Assembly: GCA_963840565.1 (NCBI GenBank)
Contig: CAWIZH010000002.1
Location: 310,001 to 374,000 of the forward strand
DNA: 64,000 bases
From: VRUE01 sp963840565
GTDB lineage: Bacteria > Actinomycetota > Thermoleophilia > Solirubrobacterales > 70-9
Direction of reading: 5' to 3'
Below, in pieces: positions 49,961 through 58,839 of this stretch. Under the pieces are notes generated by a model. That model was not told the DNA's origin. It made no database searches and worked only from the letters and a program-made list of their open reading frames with translations. Numbering within the stretch: position 1 is the first letter of the stretch; each line of letters opens with the position of its first letter. The translations under genes were made by a program, and so were the position numbers.

Positions 49961-51392
49961 GCTCGAGGCTGTGATTGGGCTGGAGATTCATGTCCAGCTG
50001 GCGACCAGGACGAAGATGTTCTGCGGTTGCGAGCTCTCCTTCGGCGATGAGCCGAACATCCATACCTGTCCGATCTGCCTCGCCCATCCGGGGGTGCTGC
50101 CGGTGACCAACGAGCAGGCGATCGGTTACGCGCTGCAGGTCGCCGCGGCGCTGGAGTGCAAAGTCGCGCCGCGCTCGATCTTCCACCGCAAGAACTACTT
50201 CTATCCCGACAGCCCCAAGGCTTACCAAATCAGCCAGTACGACATTCCGCTGGCGAGCAACGGCCGCCTCGGCGACGTCCGCATCCACCGCGCCCACCTC
50301 GAGGAGGACGCGGCGAAGACGATCCACGTCGGCGATTCGGGCCGCATCCACGGCTCCAGTGCCTCGCTGGTCGACTTCAACCGCGGCGGCACGCCGCTGG
50401 TCGAGATCGTCACCGAGCCCGACATTCGCAGCGCGGCCGAAGCCGCCTCGTGGGCGCGGCTGCTGCGTGAGACGGTGCGCCAGCTCGGCGTCTCCGACGT
50501 CAACATGGAGGAGGGCAGCCTGCGCGTCGACGGCAACATCTCCGTGCGGCCGGCCGGCAGCGAGGAGCTGGGGACGAAGACCGAGCTGAAGAACATGAAC
50601 AGCTTCCGCTTCCTCGAGCGCGGGATCGAAGCCGAGCTGGCGCGCCAGCGCGAGTTGATCGAGGCGGGGGGGACGGTGGCCCAGGAGACGCTGCACTTCA
50701 ACCCCGGCGACGGCAGCCTGACGCCGCTGCGCTCGAAGGAGGAGGCGCACGACTACCGCTACTTCCCCGAGCCCGACCTGGTGCCGCTGGCGCCGACCGA
50801 GGCGATGCTGCGCGAGGCGCGCGAGTCCCTGCCCGAGTTGCCCGCAGCGCGGATCGAGCGCTACCAGGAGCAGATGGGCTTGGCGCAGGACACGGCCGCC
50901 CTGTTGGCGGCCGACCCCGAGACCGCGGGCTACTTCGAGCGGACGGCGAAGGAGGCCGACGGGGTGGAGCCGCGCGTCGTCGCCAACTGGGTGACCGGCG
51001 AGCTGGCGGCCGCGCTGCGCCAGGGCGATGACGAGACAAGCGCCGCCGAGTCGAAGGTCGAGCCGGGGGCGCTGGCCGCGCTGGTGGCGATGGTCCAGGA
51101 GAAGAAGATCTCCAACAGCAGCGGCAAGGCGGTGCTCGCGACCTTGGTCGCCGAGGGCGGCGATCCCGCCGCGATCGTCGAGCGCGAGGGCCTCGCCCAG
51201 ATCTCCGACAGCGGCGAGCTCGAGGCGATAGTCGCCGCGGCAGTCGACGCCAACCCCGAGGCCGCCGAGCAGATCCGCGCCGGCAACGGCAAGGCGATCG
51301 GCGCCATAGTCGGCGCCGTGATGAAGCAGACCAAGGGCCGCGCCGACGGCGGCGAGGTCAACCGCCTGATCCGGGAGAAGCTGGGCCTTTAA
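49947..51392 (+). CDS. gatB: Asp-tRNA(Asn)/Glu-tRNA(Gln) amidotransferase subunit B
   Basis: 481 aa. The kinase-transamidase domain begins EAVIGLEIHVQLATRTKMFC. FHRKNYFYPDSPKAYQISQY, HLEEDAAKTIH, SLVDFNRGGTPLVEIVTEPD and the zinc cysteines CGCE/CPICLAHPG are present. The C-terminal YqeY-like tail domain (GKAVLATLVAEGGDPAAIVE) is complete. GTG 49947 overlaps gatA. Together with a probably non-discriminating gltX this gives Gln-tRNA by the indirect route. Confidence 0.96.
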
Positions 51393-51436
51393 CTCGCCTC
51401 GGGGGTGAATCGACTTCGCCCAAGGCTTAAGTAGCC

Positions 51437-51532
51437 GTGCACATACAGGACGCGGCGGTTCTTCTTGCCTACGCGAACGTCTTGCGGGCGCTGATCGCGC
51501 TCGCGTCGAAGCTCGCAGACCGCGAGGAGTAA
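51437..51532 (+). CDS. Possible 31-aa small protein
   Basis: GTG 51437 to TAA 51532: an amphipathic, mostly helical peptide containing AAVLLAYANVLRALIALAS, ending DREE. It lies just upstream of a canonical terminator hairpin (51545-51572), as expected for a short transcript. No homologue is known to me and no Shine-Dalgarno is evident. Confidence 0.35.
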   Translation: MHIQDAAVLLAYANVLRALIALASKLADREE

Positions 51533-51544
51533 TCGCCAAAGAAA

Positions 51545-51575
51545 ACGGCCCCGGGGCAACTCCCGGGGCCGTCTT
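51545..51575 (+). terminator. Intrinsic terminator downstream of gatB and the small ORF
   Basis: Perfect 11-bp stem ACGGCCCCGGG / CCCGGGGCCGT, 6-nt loop, then CTTCAGTTTG. The T content is modest. It closes the gatCAB transcript or the small ORF. Confidence 0.75.
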
Positions 51576-51663
51576 CAGTTTGTGCACATCCAAGAAGCGT
51601 CCGAAATGTTAGCGATGCATAGGTCGGCACGCGACTCGGTCTCTTCGCAAGTGCCTTTCGGAA

Positions 51664-51695
51664 CTTTGTAACAAGTTGTTACAAAGTGCTAAGTT
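51664..51695 (+). promoter_or_regulatory. Operator palindrome and -10 box of ndh
   Basis: A perfect 11-bp inverted repeat CTTTGTAACAA-G-TTGTTACAAAG (51664-51686) covers the expected -35/spacer region. TAAGTT (51690-51695) is 6 nt before the ATG at 51702. It is the most AT-rich palindrome in the window and looks like the site of a dimeric repressor. It is similar in style to redox-regulator sites but does not match the Rex consensus as I know it. Confidence 0.65.
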
Positions 51696-51701
51696 CAGGT
51701 C

Positions 51702-53027
51702 ATGGCCTGGAACGTCGTCATCGCCGGTGGGGGATTTGGTGGGGCGATGGCGGCGCGGGAGCTGGAGCGGATCCTGCCGCGGCAGTCGACCCGGCTCGTC
51801 CTGGTCAACGACGCCAACTTCATGCTCTACACGCCGTTTCTGCCAGAGGCTGCGGCGGGGACGCTGGAGCCGCGGCATGTGGTCACCCCCTTGCGCGAGA
51901 TCCTCAGCCGCACCTACCTGCGGCTGGGCTCGATCGCCGCGCACGATCCGGTTGCCAAGACGGTCGAGCTGCGCACCCGCGAGGGCGACGTCGAGCAGCT
52001 GCCCTACGACCAGCTGCTGGTTGCGCTTGGCTCGGTCTCGCGGGTGCTGCCGGTGCCGGGTCTCTCCGAGCACGCGATCGGCTTCAAGAGCCTCGCCGAC
52101 GCGATCTGGTTGCGAAACCACGTGATCGAGACGCTGGAGGCTGCCAACGCGACCGACGACGCCGCTCGCCGCGAGGAGCTGCTCACCTACGTCTTCGTCG
52201 GTGGCGGCTACGCCGGGCTCGAGGCCCTGGCCGAGCTGCAGGACTTCGCCGCCGACGCGATCGAGAGCTACCCGCGCGCCCGCCTGCACGGGATGCGCTG
52301 GGTTCTGGTCGAGGCCAGCGATCGGGTCCTGCCCGAGATCGATGCTGAGCTTGCCGACTACGCGCTGCGCGAGCTGCGCGGCCGCGGCATCGACATTCGC
52401 CTCGGCACCACGCTGGAGGAGGTGTGCGCCGACAGCGCCCGTATCGCCACCGGTGAGACGCTGCCGACCCGGACCGTTGTCTGGACTGCCGGGGTCTCAC
52501 CGCACCCGAGCCTGCGCCGGCTCTCGCTGCCGCTCGACGAGCGCGGCCGGGTGCCCGTCGACGATCACCTGCGGGTCGAGGGCTTGGACTCGGTCTGGGC
52601 GATTGGCGATTGCGCCGCCGCGCCCGACCCGCGCGGCGGCCTCTGCCCGCCGACCGCCCAGCACGCGGTGCGCCAGGGCCCGGTCGCCGCCGCCAACATC
52701 GCCGCCGAGCTCGGAATCGGCACGGCGCGTCCCTTCGAGTACCGCGGCAACGCCGCCTTCGTCAACCTCGGCCGCTACAAGGCGGTCGGCAAGGTGGGGG
52801 GCCGGACCTTCCGCGGCTTCCCCGCCTGGTGGATGGCGCGGACTTACCACATGAGCCAGATCCCGGGCGCGGCCCGCAAGGCGCGCGCCGTGATCGACTG
52901 GACCGCCAGCCTGCCGTTTCGCCGCGATATCTCCGAGGTCGGCTCGATCGGGCACCCGAAGCCGCTGGAGGCGACAATAGGGACGTGGGATTCGAGTACC
53001 CCGTCATCGCCTTCTTCTTCGGCCTAG
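51702..53027 (+). CDS. ndh: Type II NADH dehydrogenase (NDH-2-like)
   Basis: 441 aa. Two Rossmann folds: NVVIAGGGFGGAMAARELE for FAD at the N-terminus and YVFVGGGYAGLEALAELQD for NADH near residue 165. WAIGDCAA and PPTAQHAVRQGPVAAANIA near the C-terminus are typical. It would oxidise NADH and reduce quinone without pumping protons, at the inner face of the membrane. A related activity (ferredoxin or rubredoxin reductase type) cannot be excluded. The last 15 residues overlap the next gene in another frame. Confidence 0.9.
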   Translation: MAWNVVIAGGGFGGAMAARELERILPRQSTRLVLVNDANFMLYTPFLPEAAAGTLEPRHVVTPLREILSRTYLRLGSIAAHDPVAKTVELRTREGDVEQLPYDQLLVALGSVSRVLPVPGLSEHAIGFKSLADAIWLRNHVIETLEAANATDDAARREELLTYVFVGGGYAGLEALAELQDFAADAIESYPRARLHGMRWVLVEASDRVLPEIDAELADYALRELRGRGIDIRLGTTLEEVCADSARIATGETLPTRTVVWTAGVSPHPSLRRLSLPLDERGRVPVDDHLRVEGLDSVWAIGDCAAAPDPRGGLCPPTAQHAVRQGPVAAANIAAELGIGTARPFEYRGNAAFVNLGRYKAVGKVGGRTFRGFPAWWMARTYHMSQIPGAARKARAVIDWTASLPFRRDISEVGSIGHPKPLEATIGTWDSSTPSSPSSSA

Positions 53028-53269
53028 CCACCGGCATCATCGGCAAGGGCAAGGGCAGCTCCTTCTGGGTCTGGCTGCTGGTCGGCATGGTCCTGCCCGG
53101 ACTCGGCCTGATCGCGGTGATCCTCTATCGCACGGAGAAAAACGAACCCGAACGCCAGTGCCCGAACTGCCATAAGGCGGTCAAGCTCTACGTCCAGGTT
53201 TGCCCGCGCTGCGGAATGGACCTTTATCTGCCCGATCCGGCTGAGGTCCGCCACCCGGGGGTTGGATAG
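52985..53269 (+). CDS. Small membrane protein with C-terminal zinc ribbon
   Basis: 94 aa from GTG 52985, overlapping the end of ndh by 43 nt. Two short hydrophobic segments (PVIAFFFGLATGIIG; FWVWLLVGMVLPGLGLIAVI) are followed by a ribbon with CPNC and CPRC knuckles. Its overlap suggests co-translation with ndh. Family-wise it resembles short zinc-ribbon membrane proteins of unknown role. Confidence 0.7.
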   Translation: MGFEYPVIAFFFGLATGIIGKGKGSSFWVWLLVGMVLPGLGLIAVILYRTEKNEPERQCPNCHKAVKLYVQVCPRCGMDLYLPDPAEVRHPGVG

Positions 53270-53316
53270 GAGCAGGACTTGGGTAGTGACTGAAGCGCAA
53301 CCCTCGAGGAGGTCGT

Positions 53317-54864
53317 GTGCGTCGTCTGATCCTGTTTGTCGCCATCTCAACTCTTGCCTCATCCTGGCCTTGCGCAACTGCGGGCGCCGTCGGGCTCGAA
53401 CCGATCGGCAAATTCGATCAGCCGATCTCCGTCACCTCCGACCCGGGCAACGCCCAACGGCTGTTCATCGCCGAACGAAAGGGCGTGGTCGACGAAGTAG
53501 CCGGGGGCGCGGTAACCCCGGTCGCGGACATCACCTCGCTGGTCGCCTGCTGCGAAGTCGAGCGCGGGCTGCTCTCGATCGTCCCGGCACCTGACTTCGA
53601 CAGCTCCGGCCGGATCTACATCGCCTATACCGGCAAGTCGTCGGCAGGTGGAGCAGAAGGTGACGTGCACGTCGATGCCTTCCGGCTGGTTGCGGGAGGA
53701 GTGACGCCGATCCGCGAACCGATTCTCAGCGTTGGCCACGCTGCCAACCCAAACCACAATGGTGGCCAACTGCAGTTCGGGCCCGACGGCCACCTCTACA
53801 TCTCCCTCGGCGACGGTGGCGGTGGTGGCGATCCACTGCACAGCGGACAGGACACGGAAGTCCTGCTCGGCAAGATCCTCCGCATCGATCCGCACCCCGG
53901 CGAGTCGCCCGCCTACTCGATCCCCGCCGGCAGTCCGTTCGCGGCAGGGCCGGGCCGCGACGAGATCTGGGCCTACGGCCTGCGCAACCCGTGGCGCTTC
54001 TCCTTCGATCGGTCCAACGGCGACATGGTGATCGCCGATGTCGGTCAGGGTGCGCGCGAGGAGATCGACTTTGCCCCGAGCCTCGGCGCCGGAGCTGTCG
54101 GCGGGGCCGGCGCCAACTACGGCTGGAACTGCCGCGAGGGATTTATCGCCTACACCAGCCCAGAGCCAGCGTGTGCGTCGGCAAGCGATTTCACCGATCC
54201 GGTCTTCGACTACCCGCACACAGACCCCGGCAACGGGTCCGCTCACGGCTGCTCGATCATCGGTGGCTACGTGGTGCGTGACCCGAGCCTCGGCGATCTC
54301 TATGGCCGCTACGTCTACTCGGACTTCTGCTCCGAGGAAATTCGCTCGCTGGCGCTGCCCGGCACTGCCGGCGCCCGCGCCAGCGACGATCGCTCCGAGG
54401 GCCTCACCGTCGGCAAGCCGAGCTCGTTCGGCGAAGATGCCTGCGGGCGGATCTACGTCGCTTCCGACGAAGGGACCGTGTACCGCCTGGTCGGCTCCGC
54501 GCCCTCGGCTTGTTCACCGCCACCGGCGGTCCTCGGCCAGGAAGCTGCGATCGCTCCGACCGGCAAGGGGCTTGGCATCGAACGCAAGCACCAAGCCCTG
54601 GATCTGCACCTGCGCGCGCAACCGGCCGGCGCGCGGCTGAAGATCGTCGCCGAGGCGACCCCCTGCGCCGGTCAGGCGGGCGACCGAGTGCAGCTCAATC
54701 GCGGCGGCAAGCGTTTCGGCTCGAAGCTCCTCGACGACCGCTGTCTCGCCCGCTTCTTCGTCCGCGTCAAGGGCGCGGCGACCTTCAGGGCGCTGCTGGT
54801 CGGAAGCGAAGAGATCCGCTCGGAACGCCTCTCGGCCGAGCCGCAGCGGCCCAGCGCCGGCTAG
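53317..54864 (+). CDS. Secreted PQQ-dependent sugar dehydrogenase-like protein
   Basis: 515 aa. A signal peptide (LILFVAISTLASSWPCATAG) is followed by a six-bladed beta-propeller of the soluble glucose dehydrogenase family: GLLSIVPAPDFDSSGRIYIAY, NHNGGQLQFGPDGHLYISLG (the conserved His and calcium/PQQ region), AYGLRNPWRFSFD, and VGQGAREEIDF. A C-terminal extension of about 110 residues lies beyond the propeller. GTG start, with GAGGAG upstream. Its TAG stop overlaps the TAG of the convergent glycosyltransferase gene inside a CTAG. Confidence 0.88.
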   Translation: MRRLILFVAISTLASSWPCATAGAVGLEPIGKFDQPISVTSDPGNAQRLFIAERKGVVDEVAGGAVTPVADITSLVACCEVERGLLSIVPAPDFDSSGRIYIAYTGKSSAGGAEGDVHVDAFRLVAGGVTPIREPILSVGHAANPNHNGGQLQFGPDGHLYISLGDGGGGGDPLHSGQDTEVLLGKILRIDPHPGESPAYSIPAGSPFAAGPGRDEIWAYGLRNPWRFSFDRSNGDMVIADVGQGAREEIDFAPSLGAGAVGGAGANYGWNCREGFIAYTSPEPACASASDFTDPVFDYPHTDPGNGSAHGCSIIGGYVVRDPSLGDLYGRYVYSDFCSEEIRSLALPGTAGARASDDRSEGLTVGKPSSFGEDACGRIYVASDEGTVYRLVGSAPSACSPPPAVLGQEAAIAPTGKGLGIERKHQALDLHLRAQPAGARLKIVAEATPCAGQAGDRVQLNRGGKRFGSKLLDDRCLARFFVRVKGAATFRALLVGSEEIRSERLSAEPQRPSAG

Positions 54865-55928
54865 CGCAGCCAGGTGCGGACGATCGCGTTGGCGAAGCCC
54901 ATCCCGTAGCGGAACACGGCCGGCTTCTTCGAGTGCCCGTGCAGGCGCTGCTCGACCGTGATCGGGACCTCCTTGGCGGGGATGCCGCGCTTGATCGCCT
55001 CGATCATGAACTCTGAGGTGTGGAACTGCTCCTGGCGCAGGACGAGCTGGGGCAGGACGGTGGTGCGCACGGCGCGGTAGCCGTTGGAGCAGTCGGTGAC
55101 GTGGGTGCGGGTGATCGCGGAGACGAGGCGGTTGAAGAAGACGATGCCGAGCTCGCGGGCGAAGTGGTTGCGATCGGCCTGGCCGAGGACGCGGGAGCCG
55201 TGGGCGACGTCGACTTCTCCGTCGAGGACGGGTTTGACCAGGCGCTCCATCTCCGAAGGCAAGTGCTGGCCGTCGGCGTCGAGGGTGACGACGATCTCGG
55301 CTCCCGATTCGACCATCAGCCGGTAGCCGGTGCGCAGCGCCGCGCCGCCGCCGCGATTGGTCACGTGGCGGGCGACCGCAGCGCCGTGCTCGGCGGCGAC
55401 GTCGCCGGTGCCATCGCGCGAGCCGTCGTCAACGACCAGCACGGCGGTCGGCATGCCGCAGACCTCGCTCGGCATCAGGTCCAGCACGTAGCCGATGTTT
55501 TCGGCCTCGTTGTAGGCGGGGACGAGGATCGCGATCTTGTCGCGGAAGCGCTCCGGCAGCTTCGCCTGGCGGAACTCCTCCCAGGCGAGCCCCTCGAGCG
55601 CCGCCGAGAGCTGGCGCGCGTTGCGGGAGCCCTGCGAGAGCGCCCGCAGGATCAGCCCGAAGAGGATGAAGATCGCGAAGACGGCGAGGCCGAGGATGCG
55701 GCCGCCGTTGCCCTTTTCGAAGGAGAAGGCGGAGAGCAGCTTGTCGGTGATTTCGGTGCCGGAGACGAGCACCAGGCCGAGCCCGGCGGCGAGCAGGATC
55801 AGCACGTCGACGTTGCGCAGGGCGCGGCGACGGACCAGCGCGTAGGCGAGCAGGGCGAGGCCGAAGAGCAGCCCGGCGCTGCGCAGAGCCGTCAGTTCGG
55901 CGGGGAAAATGCCTGCTTGGAGGACCAT
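54861..55928 (-). CDS. GT2-family glycosyltransferase with N-terminal membrane helices
   Basis: 355 aa. Three to four N-terminal transmembrane helices (LLFGLALLAYALVRR, VLILLAAGLGLVLVSG, ILGLAVFAIFILFGLIL) precede a GT-A domain: IAILVPAYNEAENIGYVLDL, VVDDGSRDGTGDV, TLDADGQHLPSEM and the acceptor-side GYRAVRTTVLPQL. It is like dolichol/polyprenyl-phosphate mannose synthases that load sugars onto a lipid carrier. It overlaps the upstream glycosyltransferase gene by 37 nt, and that gene would use the lipid-linked sugar; a functional pair is inferred. Confidence 0.9.
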   Translation of the reverse strand: MVLQAGIFPAELTALRSAGLLFGLALLAYALVRRRALRNVDVLILLAAGLGLVLVSGTEITDKLLSAFSFEKGNGGRILGLAVFAIFILFGLILRALSQGSRNARQLSAALEGLAWEEFRQAKLPERFRDKIAILVPAYNEAENIGYVLDLMPSEVCGMPTAVLVVDDGSRDGTGDVAAEHGAAVARHVTNRGGGAALRTGYRLMVESGAEIVVTLDADGQHLPSEMERLVKPVLDGEVDVAHGSRVLGQADRNHFARELGIVFFNRLVSAITRTHVTDCSNGYRAVRTTVLPQLVLRQEQFHTSEFMIEAIKRGIPAKEVPITVEQRLHGHSKKPAVFRYGMGFANAIVRTWLR

Positions 55929-57328
55929 TGACCACCGGACAATAGGGCTGCCGTCACCCGCGACAGCGCCGCGGCGGCAAGCGGGAAGACCAGTGTCATC
56001 AGCACCTCGTTGCGACGCGGGGCGGCGAGCGAGATCGCGCCGACCGCGGTGACGAGGGCAAGCGGTGTCGCCATCGCGACCAGCTCCCACCACCAGCGCC
56101 GCCAAGCGAGCACGCCCAGGCCGGCCAGAGCCAGGGCGACGATCAGCATCTGCAGGACCCGTCCGGCGCCGCTTTCCATCGCTTCGCCGATGCCGGCGCT
56201 CCACATCCGCCAGGTCTTGCGGGCGGTCATCGCGAGGTATTCGACCGGGTCCTCGCCGAAGTAGTGGGAGAAGTTCTGCTTACCGATCTTGCCCAGGGCG
56301 GAGTCCCGGGGAAGGTCGGGATAGCGTTCCGCGACGCGATTGAAGAGCGGCTTCGGGTCGATCTTTTCCAGTGCTTCGGAGTGGGGCGGCAGGGTCTGAT
56401 GCCGATACCGCTGCAGGAGCAGTGCCTTGACCCGCTGGTATTCGCCGTCGGCGGGCAGGAACGTGCCGACGTAGAGGGCCTTGCCGCCGCCGGTCGAGAT
56501 CGGCACGGTGCGGTTGAGGACGACCTCGTTGCGGATCGTCCAGGGGATGATCGGCAGCAGCAGGGCGACGACGAACAGCGCGGCGCCGGCGAACCCCGGC
56601 TTCCAGTCCCGAGCGCGGCCGATCCGGATCAGCGCGAGGACGGCGAATGCGACGCCGACCAACAGGTACTCGGGTCGGACCAGGGCCGTGAGACCGAACA
56701 ACAATCCAGGGACCAGCCACCTGGCGCGCGGGTCCTGTCCCGGGGCAGGGGGGCCTGCGGGCAGTCCACGGGCTGTCCTCGACCCCCCTGCCCCGCGCCA
56801 CCCGCGCGAGGAGCCGAGTCCGTCAGATGCCCAGAGGAAAGCCAGGACTGCGGCGGGGAGGGTGAGCATTGCCGGGGGCTCGCTGTAGAGAGCCCCGACC
56901 GAGTGGATGAACGGGGGGTAGACGGCGACGGCGAAAGCGGCGAGAAGTCCGGCGGGGCGGCAGGAGATCCGTCTGCCAAGCAGATAGACGACAACAATTG
57001 CTGCGAGCCCCAGTAGGAGCTCAATGATTCGGGCGGTTCCTTCGCGAGCTCCTGCTGTGGCGTAGAAGCTTGCGGCGTAGAGGAGGGGGGCACCGGGGGA
57101 CCAGTCGCTTGGTTCCTTGAAGGTCGGGCCGCCGAAGCTTCCTTCTGAGTAGAGAGACTTGGCGAGGGCGTAGTAGGCGTGGGCGTCGTCGCCTGGAGTT
57201 GGCAGCGGTTCGACCACGCGGTAGGCCCGCAGGCCGAAGCCGAGCACGAGGATCGCCGCGAGCGCGATCAGCGTCTTGCGACCGTGGCGCTCCGGAAGGC
57301 CGCGCAGCCAGCGCTTCAGCGAATCCAT
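55892..57328 (-). CDS. GT-C membrane glycosyltransferase (PMT/ArnT-like), paralogue 1
   Basis: 478 aa with about 10 transmembrane helices. The first loop carries the acidic pair in LPTPGDDAHAYYALA, the catalytic signature of GT39/GT83 enzymes that use polyprenyl-phosphate sugars. FIHSVGALYSEPPAMLTLPA is the next conserved segment. Residues about 174-201 are encoded by palindrome D1, between LAFLWAS and WLVPGLLFGLTALVRPEYL. The insert is Gly/Arg/Pro-rich and contrasts with the hydrophobic flanks. It overlaps the GT2 gene. Confidence 0.88.
   Translation of the reverse strand: MDSLKRWLRGLPERHGRKTLIALAAILVLGFGLRAYRVVEPLPTPGDDAHAYYALAKSLYSEGSFGGPTFKEPSDWSPGAPLLYAASFYATAGAREGTARIIELLLGLAAIVVVYLLGRRISCRPAGLLAAFAVAVYPPFIHSVGALYSEPPAMLTLPAAVLAFLWASDGLGSSRGWRGAGGSRTARGLPAGPPAPGQDPRARWLVPGLLFGLTALVRPEYLLVGVAFAVLALIRIGRARDWKPGFAGAALFVVALLLPIIPWTIRNEVVLNRTVPISTGGGKALYVGTFLPADGEYQRVKALLLQRYRHQTLPPHSEALEKIDPKPLFNRVAERYPDLPRDSALGKIGKQNFSHYFGEDPVEYLAMTARKTWRMWSAGIGEAMESGAGRVLQMLIVALALAGLGVLAWRRWWWELVAMATPLALVTAVGAISLAAPRRNEVLMTLVFPLAAAALSRVTAALLSGGQWSSKQAFSPPN
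56725..56808. repeat. Palindromic element, family D, copy 1 (inside GT-C paralogue 1)
   Basis: 84 bp. Outer stem CGCGCGGGT / ACCCGCGCG, an asymmetric internal loop (CCTGT on one side, CC on the other), an inner stem of about 14 bp containing GGGGCAGGGGGG / CCCCCCTGCCCC, and a loop of about 29 nt. It is in frame (28 codons). Copy 2 (58175-58258) is the same element in the opposite orientation, differing at five positions, four of which form two compensated pairs. Confidence 0.93.
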
Positions 57329-57383
57329 CGCGGCAGGCTAGTCCGTAGCGAGCGCATCCGACATTCACCACACTGGAGTGGGG

Positions 57384-58763
57384 TCAATCTCGGATGCGCT
57401 GCCGCAGCCATGTCTGAGTTTCGACTGCGCCGACTCCTGCCAGGGCGGCAACCAGCGGCATCATCACCAGCACCCGGCGCGGCGAGGCGACGAGCAGGGC
57501 GCTGATCGCCGTGATCGCGACGAAGATCGTCGCCAGCAGGAGCGCCTCCCAGCGCCGCTGCAGCGCCAGCACGACCAGGCCGATCAGCCCGAAGATCACC
57601 AGCGCCCAATGCAGCAGCTCCCAGCCCGGCTCTCGCATCACGTCCCGAGGCCCGTGCGACCAGATCCGCCCGACCTTGGTGGCGACGAAGCCGGCGTATT
57701 CGAGCGGCTCCTCGCTGATGTCGTCCCAGAGCTGTTCGCGCCCCATCCGCGAGAGCGCCTTGTCTGATTCGAGATCCGGATAGCGATCGGCCGCCAGTCG
57801 CGCCAGGATCTGCTCGAGCCGCAGATTCTGGACCGCCCCCGGCCCGAAAAGCTCAGGATGACGCGCCACCACCTCAGCCCCGACCTCTTCGGGATCGCCA
57901 TCGGAAGGCAGGTAGGTGCCAGCAAACAGCACCTGCCCACCACCGGTAGAGATCGGCACGAACCGATCGAGCGCAATCGCATTTCGCACGGTCCAGGGCA
58001 CAACGACAATCGCTACGCCGACGAGCAGCAGCGCGGCCTTGGCCACCGACCGGCGCCATTCAGCCCTTACCTCCTTGGCGAGCGCAGCCAAGCTCACAAG
58101 CAAGGCGACGCCGAGGTACTCCGGGCGCACCAGTGCCAGCAACCCGAACATGACCCCAGGCAACAGCCATCTCTCGAGCGGGTGGCGCGGGGGAGGGGGG
58201 TCGAGGACAGCCCGTGGACTGCCCGCAGGCCCCCCTCCCCCGCGACAGGACCCGCTCGCCGGACACCTCGGTCCCGAGGCCCAAAGCGCCGCCAGCACCG
58301 CCCCCGAGAGCAACGCCGCAGCCAGCGGCTCTCCCATCAGCATCCCCTGGTACTCGAGGAGCGCGGGGTAGATCGCGATAGCCGCGGCACCGATCAGCCC
58401 CGCGCCAGGCCCCGAAAGCCGGCGACCGATCAGGTAGGTGAAGAGGACGGTGAGCGTCCCGAGCAGCGCCAGGACGAGGCGCGCGGTTCGTTCGTGAACA
58501 CCGCCCGTGACCTTGTAGACGCCGGCCGCGAGAAGCGGCAGGCCGGGTGAGTAGTTGCTGGCCGGCTGGGTCGCGTCGCTGCCCAAGGTGAAGCCCTCGC
58601 CGCGGTCGAGGTTTGCAGCGATCGTGGCGTAGGCAGCGGCGTCGAAGACCGGTGCGCGGCCGTCCCAGGCTTCGCCGACCCGCAGGCCCAGGCCGAGGGC
58701 GAGGATCACGGCAAGTAGAGCGAGCCCCGCCCGTCCGCCATTCCGCTCCGCCAGGCCGCTCAT
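57384..58763 (-). CDS. GT-C membrane glycosyltransferase (PMT/ArnT-like), paralogue 2
   Basis: 459 aa from ATG 58763; an upstream start would run into the divergent sqd1-like gene. It is a diverged paralogue of the 55892 gene: WDGRAPVFDAAAYATIA holds the acidic catalytic region, YPALLEYQGMLMGEPLAAAL and LLPGVMFGLLALVRPEYL correspond segment by segment. Residues about 169-196 are encoded by palindrome D2 at the same site as in paralogue 1 but in inverted orientation. The gap between the two genes is 55 bp. Confidence 0.88.
   Translation of the reverse strand: MSGLAERNGGRAGLALLAVILALGLGLRVGEAWDGRAPVFDAAAYATIAANLDRGEGFTLGSDATQPASNYSPGLPLLAAGVYKVTGGVHERTARLVLALLGTLTVLFTYLIGRRLSGPGAGLIGAAAIAIYPALLEYQGMLMGEPLAAALLSGAVLAALWASGPRCPASGSCRGGGGPAGSPRAVLDPPPPRHPLERWLLPGVMFGLLALVRPEYLGVALLVSLAALAKEVRAEWRRSVAKAALLLVGVAIVVVPWTVRNAIALDRFVPISTGGGQVLFAGTYLPSDGDPEEVGAEVVARHPELFGPGAVQNLRLEQILARLAADRYPDLESDKALSRMGREQLWDDISEEPLEYAGFVATKVGRIWSHGPRDVMREPGWELLHWALVIFGLIGLVVLALQRRWEALLLATIFVAITAISALLVASPRRVLVMMPLVAALAGVGAVETQTWLRQRIRD
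58175..58258. repeat. Palindromic element, family D, copy 2 (inside GT-C paralogue 2)
   Basis: 84 bp, inverted relative to copy 1 with respect to the host gene. Outer stem CGAGCGGGT / ACCCGCTCG, the same CCTGT/CC internal loop, a perfect 15-bp inner stem, and a central loop identical to copy 1. In frame, 28 codons. Confidence 0.93.
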
Positions 58764-58839
58764 CAACGTGATGCTATGGCGCTTTGCGGGCGTCTCCCAT
58801 GACGCTGCGTCACCCCTGTCCGCTACGCTGCCGCGACCT

